Below are positions 55,904 through 64,000 of a stretch of 64,000 bases of DNA, piece after piece. Below the pieces are notes generated by a model that was given only the letters and a program-made list of their open reading frames with translations, was not told where the DNA came from and did no database searches. Source of the DNA: Dipteris shenzhenensis (taxonomy: Eukaryota; Polypodiophyta; Polypodiopsida; Gleicheniales); assembly GCA_047967505.1 (NCBI GenBank), contig CM106540.1; one strand, given 5' to 3'. Position 1 is the stretch's first letter, and the number at the start of each line of letters is the position of its first letter. A program made the position numbers and the translations under genes.

Positions 55904-58900
55904 ATGTCGACTAGCAACCTCAATCTAGAGGCATCTGCTAAGTTAGACAACTCGAATTATGGTACATGGAAATACCGAATGGAGACCATTCTTGTGCTTC
56001 AGGACAAATGGGAGTATGTCGATGGATCTATACCTAGACCATTGGCCGATCCAGCCACCAGTTACTCTACTCCATCTGTTGTCACAGCACCAGCAACGGG
56101 ATCTACATCAGGATCTACATCTACACAAACAGTTTTCGCACCTATAGCAGATCCTGCCATTGCCCAAGCTCAAGCAGAATGGGATAAGAAAGACAAGTAT
56201 GCTTATCACCTGATCAAGCAGAATGTGCAAGATGTCATGCTAGGACAGCTTAACACAGTCAAGACATCAAAAGAAGCATGGGATATGTTTGCAGCTCTCT
56301 ACGAGTCCAAGAACACATCCAGGATTCTCACCCTGAGAAACCAGATCAACCAGAATTTCTGCAATAGCAGTGAAACCAGTCATGCTTATGTACTCCGCAT
56401 CAAAGACTACAACAATCAACTTGCAGCAGCAGGAGAGACTATGAATCCCGCAGAAATGGTTCAAGTAATCTTGAATGGACTAGGAGAAGGATATGAGAAT
56501 CTAGTTTAGAGTATTGCCATCCAATGGCAAATTCCAACATTGGAAGAACTTCAGTCAGTTCTACTTGGTGAAGAACTCAGGACTCAGGACATTCAAGCAC
56601 GTAAAGGTCATTCTAATGATCAGGCATTCACAGCTTTAGACAGAAGCAGAGGCAAAGGCAGAAACAGAGGTAGATCATATCAGAAAAGTGGTCATCATCG
56701 ACAAAATCAAAGTCAAAATCAGCATCAGCATCAGCATCAGCATCATCCTCAGCAACATCAGAATCAGCAAAGAGGAAATAATTCCAACCGAGGAAGATTT
56801 CAAGGACGAGGGAATGCATCCACCAATGTGTCAAACATTCAATGCAACTACTGTCACAAGTTTGGACACTATGAAAGAGATTGCCACAAGAAGCAGTACT
56901 ACCAAGGCGGTCAATCCAGCAGTAATCGAGGGAATTCCCGAGGAAGAAAATCTTTGTGGTGGACATTCTAGTCACAATCATTTTGCAAATGAACATGGAA
57001 ATATGTTTCTTGCAAGTGAAGAATTGCATCAGACTGATATAATACACCTAGACACTGATTTCAATTCCAAAGAGGATTTCAGCTATCAAGTCGACCAAGT
57101 GGAACATGATCCTTGGTACATCGACAGCGGTGCATCATCTCATATGACAAATCATCAGGAATGGTTCACAGAAATGAAGCCATTAGAAGGACAAAAGAAT
57201 GTCATCTACACAGCAGACAATACACCGAATCCGGTTCAAGGGACAGGTGTTATCCCTATGAACAATTTCACTAGTACAAAAGGATTAGTCAAAGATGTGC
57301 TCTATGTTCCGAAGCTCAGCAAGAACCTTTTGTCAGTAGGTCAAATGATGGAACACAACTACAAAGTCATATTCAACGGTGATGAATGCACTATCAGAGA
57401 CAAATCCAAAAGAGGACAGCTAGTAGCAAAAGGTGTCAAGGAAGGATGCTTATACAGGATGCTAGCTACAGTACCAGATAAGCATGCCATGTCAGCTCAA
57501 ATGCAATAGATGCCACTATCTACAAAATGGCACAAGAGATATGGTCATGTCAACTTCAAGTACTTGTTAGATCTCAGGAATCAAAATATGGCAATTGGGA
57601 TTCCGAAGCTACAGTTTCTTGGAAAAGTTTGTGAAGCATGCTGCTTCAGCAAACAAAAGCGAACCAACTTTCTCAGAAGTACCTCTCGTGCACGAGGTAT
57701 TCTTGATTTGATTCATACAGATGTATGGGGTTATGCCCAGACCCACAGCATCAATGGTTCACTTTACTACTTGACCTTCATCGACGACTACAGTAGATAT
57801 TGTTGGGTCTACTTTCTGAAAGAGAAATCTGAAGTGTTTGCCAGATTTCAAGAATTCAAAGCCATGGTAGAAAACCAAACAAGTAGAAAGATCAAGGCCA
57901 TGAGATCAGACAGAGGAGGTGAATACATGTCTTCAGCATTCATGAAATTTTGCAAAAATCACTGCATTCGAAGACAATTCACATGTGCAGATACTCCTCA
58001 GTAGAATGCAAGAGCTGAAAGGAAGAATGCAACTTTAGCAGACAGTGCTAGAGCAATGCTTAGTGAAAAGCATCTTCCGAATTAGTATTGGGCAGAAGCA
58101 ATAGCTACAGCTAACTACTTGCTTAATCGGCTTCCTACCGAACCGATACAAGGTATGACTCCTTATGAAGCATTCACTGGACACAAGCCACGCATTGGGC
58201 ATCTCCGCATATTTGGTTGCATAGCATATGCCCACATACATGATGATCATCGTAGGAAATTGGATGCAAAGTCATGCAAATGCATCATGGTTGGCTACAG
58301 TGAAGAAAGCAAAGCATACAAATTGTATGATCCCATCAACCGCAAAGTCATTATCTCCAGAGATGTAATCTTTGATGAGGAATCAGAATGGAAAACCTCA
58401 CCTACACAGGAGATAGAAGCATCGACTTCACAGTCATCTACAGAACAAGTTGATGAAGAAGAGCAAGAATTGCCAGCAACACCCCAAGCAGAGCCACGGT
58501 AGCTCAGACAGTCTACTAGGGAAAGCAAACCACCTGCCAGATTGACATATGCTCAGAAAGGCAAAGCAATTCAGGTGGAAACCACCAACTATGCTCTTAT
58601 GACTACCATCATGGCTACAGAAGAGCCAGTGTACTTCGAAGACGCAGTAGATAAGCCAGAATGGCAAACTGCTATGAATGAAGAAATTGCTACTTTGTAT
58701 AAGAATAACACTTGGGAATTATGCGACCTTCCACTAGGAAAGAAGGCCATAGCCAACAAATGGGTATACAAAGTGAAGTACAATCCAGATGGCAGTATTC
58801 AGAGATACAAAGCCAGCTTAGTTGCAAAAGGATTTGCATAACAATATGGTCAAGACTATGATGAGACTTATGCTCCAGTAGCAAAGATGGATTCCATACG

Positions 58901-60143
58901 GTTCTTGATATCACTAGCAACACTCAACAAATGGAATGTGTATCAGCTCGATGTCAAAAATGCATTTCTCAATGGTTATCTAGACGAGGAAGTCTACATG
59001 CAACAACCAGTAGGTTATGTTGAACCAGGAAAGGAGAAAAAGGTTTGCCATCTCAAGAAAAGTCTCTACGGCTTAAAGCAAGCACCCAGAAGTTGGTACA
59101 GCAGAATTGACAAGTATTTTGCTGATCTAGGATACATGAAGTCCAATGCAGATCATACTCTCTACTACAAAGTTCAAGGGGAAGACATTACTATTGCACT
59201 TTTGTATGTAGATGATCTGATTGTGACAGGAAGCAAGGATAGCTTCATCAAAAAATTAAAACAAGACTTATCTACAGAGTTTGACATGAAAGATCTTGGA
59301 CTTATGCACTATTGTCTTGGAATTGAGTTCTGGAGAGATTCAGATAGCACATTCATGAGTCAGCTCAAGTATGTTGACAGTCTCCTGAAGAAGTTTCATA
59401 TGGTAGATTCCAAGATTGCAATCACTCCCATGGAACAGAGTTTGAAACTTACTAAAGATTCAGAAAAGCCTACAGTCAATGACAGATACTACAGGCAGCT
59501 CATTGGATCTCTTATAGATCTGACAATCACATGGCCAGATATTTGTTATGCAGTAAGCTCACTAGCACAGTTTATAGCAAATCCAAAACAGTCTCACTGG
59601 AATGTAGCCAAAAGAGTCTTGAGATACATCAGAGGTACAAGACAGTTTGGGATAGAATACAGAGGAAGTCATCCACGGTTGCATGGATACTGTGATAGTG
59701 ACTATGCTGGAGATCATGAGACCAGGAGATCAACACAGAGATATACATTTTTCCTTGGTCAAGGTGCTATATCATGGTTGTCAAACAAACAGCCAACTGT
59801 TTCTTTGTCTTTGACTGAAGCAGAATAAAGGGCACTCACTACAAGTGCATGTGAGGCTATATGGCTCAGAAGACTATTGTCAGAAATAGATTACTTTGAT
59901 GAGTCAAAGCCGACAACAATATACTGTGATAATCAATCGGCTCAAGCATTGGCCAAAAATCCAGTATATCACTCCAGGACAAAGCACATTGATGTCAGAG
60001 AGCACTTCATCAGAGAAAGAGTGTTACTTGGCGACATCACACTACAGCATTGTGATAGCAAAGAGAATGTTGCAGACATCTTTACCAAACCACTCGGTAA
60101 AGAGCTATTCGAGAAACACCGACTAGCTCTTGGTTTGACGTAG
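55904..60143 (+). pseudogene. Copia W gag-pol, broken by stops
   Basis: The start is MSTSNLNLEASAKLDNSNYG. The frame carries a gag domain, a knuckle CNYCHKFGHYERDC (about 56840), protease DSGASSHMT (57124), pre-integrase HKRYGHVN...CEACCF, an integrase core (DVWGYAQTHS, FIDDYSRYCW, DRGGEY), reverse transcriptase (YVDDLIVTG, near 59207) and RNase H ending KHIDVREHFIRERV. The order and length suit a complete polyprotein, but stops occur at 56507, 57507, 58002, 58083, 58500, 58839 and 59826, and a frame shift lies near 56955. Most stops replace a Gln codon at a conserved position. The family differs from X, Y and Z in gag and LTR. Confidence 0.92.
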
Positions 60144-60170
60144 AGGAAGGACATTCCCATTAAAGGGGTG

Positions 60171-60518
60171 TGATGGAATGTAATGCTCAGTCCTTCTTCG
60201 ATTCCCCAAAATCATCATCTTGAGGGAAGGCCTACTTCATGATGTTGATCTTGAGGGAAGGTGTTGAGAGTCCATGCTCAACATCATGTGATCATGTGTG
60301 CATAGCACCATCACGTGATCATATGTGCATAGCACTAACCTTATAGAGTGCTATAAAGGAAAGGGTTAGATCCCCTAACCCTAACCCTAAAAGGGTTTGT
60401 ATATATTCTATTTTTTCAACTAAATCTAGTGTACAGTTAGTCATTTGTGGTGTGCTCTCTAGCTATGCCCTCTCTCCTCATCTCCACTCTTCTCCTCTCC
60501 CCTCTTCATATTTTGTCA
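60171..60518 (+). repeat. 3' LTR of copia W
   Basis: It follows a polypurine tract (TTAAAGGGGTG) and starts TGATGGAATGTAATGC. The end is set near TTTTGTCA at 60518, where similarity to CACTA begins. A TATAAA box lies at 60352-60357 and a telomere-like CCCTAA triplet at 60373-60390. No 5' LTR was found, so the end is approximate. Confidence 0.65.
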
Positions 60519-61010
60519 CCCTCCTCATCCTATCTCAAGGTTTCGTGTAAATATAAGATATGCTCTCAAGGTTTCGTGTCATGCAAACATGCAATATTAA
60601 TCACAAACTCAAATAGCATTGACTTACTAATGATCAATCACCATATGTACCACCAACGATGGGTACTGGTTCGAGCTCGTCCCCATGCATCTGCAAGTGG
60701 CACATGACAATATGGCATTGATATCATACTTCTCGTTTGGAATGAGTGCAATGATAATACAACCTCTTTGTAAGCCACTCTACACTCCCGAGCGTTGGCA
60801 CATCATCTGACGAGCTTCCACTCATCCCTTCCATCTGCATACCTCCAAAATCACAACACAAAATGCAAGGAAATCCATTAAGATCCAAAAGATAGCCACC
60901 CATGAGCTCCTTTCCTCTCTCCTTAGATTAAGTGCCTTGAATCGTCACTATATAGCGATGCTTTTCCGTATTTCATCACTATATAGTGACACTTTGCCTT
61001 GTTCCATCGT
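60519..61010 (-). pseudogene. CACTA fragment with TNP2-like first-exon relic
   Basis: The stretch TTTCGTGTAAATATAAGAT and the following CACAAACTCAAATAG match the 5' end of the TNP2 gene region in CACTA 1 (33180-33290). A minus-strand frame (MQMEGMSGSSSDDVPTLGSV) resembles the Ser-rich TNP2 start in CACTA 3. CACTATATAGCGATG motifs near 60950-60990 are the CACTA 1/2 subterminal repeats. It is probably the far side of CACTA 2. Confidence 0.55.
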
Positions 61011-61020
61011 CGTCGTCTTT

Positions 61021-61130
61021 GTGCCAACATGAACTTAGGTAGTACAGAATTTATGTGTAGAGAGTAGCGGGGCAAAGCTCCGCTTGTACTTGCATATAAG
61101 GCTAGGAATAACCTCTCTTAGGAATCCTCA
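61021..61130 (+). mobile_element. LTR segment C (inverted relative to A and B)
   Basis: TGCCAACATGAACTTAGGTA and then AGCTCCGCTTGTACTTGCAT are the reverse complement of segment A/B sequence. Only about 110 bases remain, and they join the Ty3 gag-like sequence that follows. Confidence 0.7.
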
Positions 61131-62690
61131 CTACACAAGCAAATCAACCGCCAAGGTTATGGTGCCATATCTACATCGTTGGTGGCCATGATGAAAACAG
61201 TTGCATCTTCAACATGCACAACAACACACCTTAACCTCAACAATACCAAGCGGCACCCATGCCAGTGTACAGGCAACTGCACTTGCATAAGCACCCCCAG
61301 GTCCGAGGCTAAATTCTCTTCCTATTCGAACACAAGCCCCACAACTACTTAGGAATCCGAATCCATGACCATATCCAAGAGCACCAAATCCAGCTCCTCA
61401 GGCAGTTCCAATACATGAACTGCAAGCCAAGGAAGTAGAGTTGCCATTTGAGCATGAAGCAGAGTACCTAGTGTACTATGTAGAAGGCATAGAGGGACTA
61501 ATACTAGTCTATGCAAATCAAGTACGTCCCAACACATATCGAGCACCAATCAAGTGATACGGTTGTGGAGAAAATCATTGGATTGCAAAGTGCCCTCATC
61601 GTGGTAGCCCCGCTACTTTCCAACCACTCTGTAGAGATTGTGGCATAGGACATGCTTGTATGGATTGTCCCATGAAAAATAAGGTCCCACAACAAATAGA
61701 GATTAAGCTTGGTGTTCCAATTAGCATCATTGGGTTGGACCATCAAAGTTTGGGGGCGGCAAGCATAGTATTACAACCTATGAATGTAACTACACGCCAG
61801 CAGAAAGAGGCCACCAAGGACCCTAACATTCCAATCGAACCAAAATGACCTCTTAAAAAGAAATCACAAGTGCCTCCACCTCTACCAAGCAATAAGTAGC
61901 CAAGCTCGTCCACATCAACTCTCGAGCCTCAAATAAAAGAAGCTCCATACCCAAATGCAAAAGTGGAGAAGGCTCATTTTTAGGCACTTCAACAATGGCT
62001 ACAAAAGGAACAAGCTCAATTTAAGGCTGAGAAACAAGCTCAAGATCCAATCAATGACTTGGACCTGCAAACTATTGATACTGTATTCGAGCCTCTGTTC
62101 CAACAATAGACTCCACAACATAATGTACCGCCATGTCAACTTGAAGGAGCCGCACTCTCTAGCATCCTGAGTTGCCCTATGTCAATTCCCATCAGAATCC
62201 TCCTACGGAATTGTCCCATTTTCTAGGAGAGTTTCAAAGGATGGATTGAACTCGCAAATCTCTCTCCACCTATGAATGACATCGAAGATATCCCTATGTA
62301 GATGGGTGAGAGAGATGACATACACAACATTACTATGCCTTTGATCCACAAGGCATATAATGAAGTCCAGTGGATGGTGGAGCGAGGGTGGAGTAGGTGT
62401 AAATGTCCTATCAAAGGAGCTCTATGATGAATGGGGTCTCCCACCAATGCAAAAGGCTAATTTCAACATACACCTTGCCGATGATTCACGGGATAAACCC
62501 TTGGGAATAGTGAATGGTGTGTCAACAAAGGTCGCAGGAGTCTACTTTTCCCTTCAATTCACAATCTTGGATCTCCCCAAAAAATCCTATCAAATCTTAC
62601 TAGGACATCCTTGGTTACGAGAAGCATCAGTCCTCCATGACTGGGGAGCTGATAGAATGACAATCCAGAATCGTGACATCATGTCAGGGT
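61131..62690 (+). pseudogene. Ty3/gypsy gag and protease remnant, copy 2
   Basis: This aligns with 17810-19450. It shows a cysteine-rich nucleocapsid (YGCGENHWIAKC, then CRDCGIGHACMDC, about 61555-61670), then a linker, then the protease block (ELYDEWGLPPMQKANFNIHL, QILLGHPWLREASVLHDWG). A stop in IK*YGCG and a shift at the protease active site (VDGGARVE*) break it. The 161-bp duplication of copy 1 is absent. Confidence 0.8.
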
Positions 62691-63771
62691 GAATGTGGGG
62701 ATAGGAGCTATAAAAACAATTGTGCCTAGAGCATTGGATGACACATCTTCATTAACAATATCAAGCAAATCATCTCCGCTGCAACATCATGCCATAGCAG
62801 TCGATTCACAAAGCAATGTCAAAAACTGGATACAAACATTGGCAACCATCGACAACTACCATTCATTAGACCCCATCTTCTCACAGATAGATGCTAAGGT
62901 GCTACAGGTAGATTCTCCACTCACACATGAAGAACCAATCAATCTAGAGGTGCCATTCTTTATGGCTGACCTCGAGTGGAATAATGAACCTGAAGAAGGT
63001 ACCCATACCAATGATGACTCCAATTTTCCTTGGGACCTTGAAAATGAGGCTCAAAATGCTGAAATTGAAGATCAGATCTTTGATAATGACTTAGCCATTC
63101 TGCATGCCCTAATGGCAGTCGAGCTACCAAAAGTTAAACCTCCAAAGTTGAATAACAACAGAAGATCCCACAAGAAAGCTGAAGGAGGAAATCACAAAAA
63201 ATCCAAGGCCGACGAACACTTCAATGAATTCGAATGAGTCCAAACAAGGATCATTGAATTGTATCTTGCAAAGCCAGCTCCCTCAAAATCAAAACCACCG
63301 CCTCTTGAATGGTCTCTTGAGGGATTGGAAGGAGTATCTATAGCAAATGAACCCTTACTTGGGAACACCTTACCGGTGGAAAAGTTACCCCACAGTTCCC
63401 AACGTAAGAAGTTTTGGAAATATAAGCCACATATGCGGATGAAGCTGGATCAAGAGACATTAGAAAAAGAAAATCAAAAAGAGCCTAACAAGTTGGTAAA
63501 TGAAACTATGCCACCCGGTACACATGGCACATGTCAGGCTAGTTCAACACCATCAGAGGCTAATCTTCGAGAAGTGTCAGAATACTTCAAGAATTACACA
63601 AGTGGCAATGTCCCAATAGCAATGCCAAGACCACTAAGAGAATCTGAAGTTCAAGAAACCAATAGCATTGGAGAAACTCCAATCTATGAGGGACTGGCAA
63701 AAACATACACAATAAATCTCTCCCTTCAAGAGGAGGAAGAAAAACTGGTTTTCATTGGGAAACAACTTTGA
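62689..63771 (+). pseudogene. Ty3/gypsy linker frames, copy 2
   Basis: Two long frames (62689-63237 and 63259-63771) are separated by a single TGA. They match 19542-20294 and then extend beyond it (KFWKYKPHMRMKLDQETLEK, ENLREVSEY-like, ETPIYEGLAKTYTINLSLQE). They lie between protease and reverse transcriptase in this Ty3 lineage. The composition is acidic and Ser/Pro-rich with no enzyme motif. Copy 2 therefore shows sequence that copy 1 lost when it was cut at about 20300. Confidence 0.7.
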
Positions 63772-64000
63772 CAAGTAGATGAAACCAAACTCAAAGCACT
63801 CCTAATGGAGACCGTGATTGCCTAGCATGGTCATACAAAGAGATGGAAGGAATTTCACTAGACGTGGCAGTACACACGATACCTATAAGGGAAGGTTCCC
63901 ATCCTAAGTATGTGGACCTTATCGCACAAATCCTAAGTATGGCACCATGGTTTTGAGCTAGAAAAACTCCTAGATGCCGAATTCATCTACAAGATAGAGG
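63772..64000 (+). other. Ty3 element continuing beyond the window
   Basis: Decayed sequence follows the linker frame; stops occur in every frame I read. Reverse transcriptase would be expected just past the window's end. Confidence 0.4.

Noticed and set aside
60373-60390. CCCTAA repeats as interstitial telomere DNA
   Set aside because: There are only three units, and they lie inside a copia LTR, so a promoter motif is the simpler reading.

Overview
This is nuclear DNA of a repeat-rich land plant. The evidence is a six-exon plant-type cytochrome P450 with GT-AG introns, Ty1/copia elements primed by initiator tRNA-Met, plant CACTA transposases (TNP2, DUF4218, DUF4216) and (CCCTAA)n motifs. A non-flowering plant with a large genome (a fern, for example) would fit, but that is only an impression. 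Nearly everything except about 20.6-28 kb is transposable-element DNA, mostly nested and decayed. I saw no rRNA gene, tRNA gene or CRISPR array.

Layout. 0-2.16 kb: 5' half of a minus-strand copia element (gag, primer site, LTR). 2.17-8.14 kb: a Ty3-type LTR segment (A) split by a young, apparently intact copia element (2415-7853; 297-bp LTRs, 5-bp target duplication CTACA, 1451-codon polyprotein). 8.1-16.8 kb: decayed Ty3/gypsy pol (minus strand), two purine-rich low-complexity tracts, and a second copy of the LTR segment (B), itself split by a 737-bp solo LTR. 16.8-20.3 kb: plus-strand Ty3 gag-protease remnant. 20.6-28.0 kb: the only host-like interval. It holds a complete CYP704-like P450 on the minus strand (22939-25840; 540 codons with stop; all introns phase 0) and an unrecognised exon-like segment downstream. 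28.0-29.4 plus 36.5-37.3 kb: an LTR-like end, primer site and acidic reading frame, split by CACTA element 1 (29401-36499, target duplication AAG). That element carries a roughly 2-kb minisatellite where its second gene should be.

37.28-61.0 kb is a nested pile inside CACTA element 2. It contains a 246-bp MITE, copia Y, copia X inserted in Y, CACTA element 3 (44979-52414, target duplication CAC) inserted in an LTR of X, the inverted copia fragment Z, and the stop-riddled copia W. 61.0-64 kb: an inverted piece of the Ty3 LTR segment and a second copy of the Ty3 gag-protease region that runs off the window.

Interactions. The P450 probably hydroxylates fatty acids, judging from its family. The transposons form a relative chronology: CACTA 2 is older than copia Y, Y is older than X, and X is older than CACTA 3. 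The young 2415-7853 copia is later than the A/B LTR family. The most unusual signals are the minisatellite inside CACTA 1, the clusters of the CACTA 3 terminal motif at its divergent promoter and in a probable intron, and two splice-related oddities in the P450.
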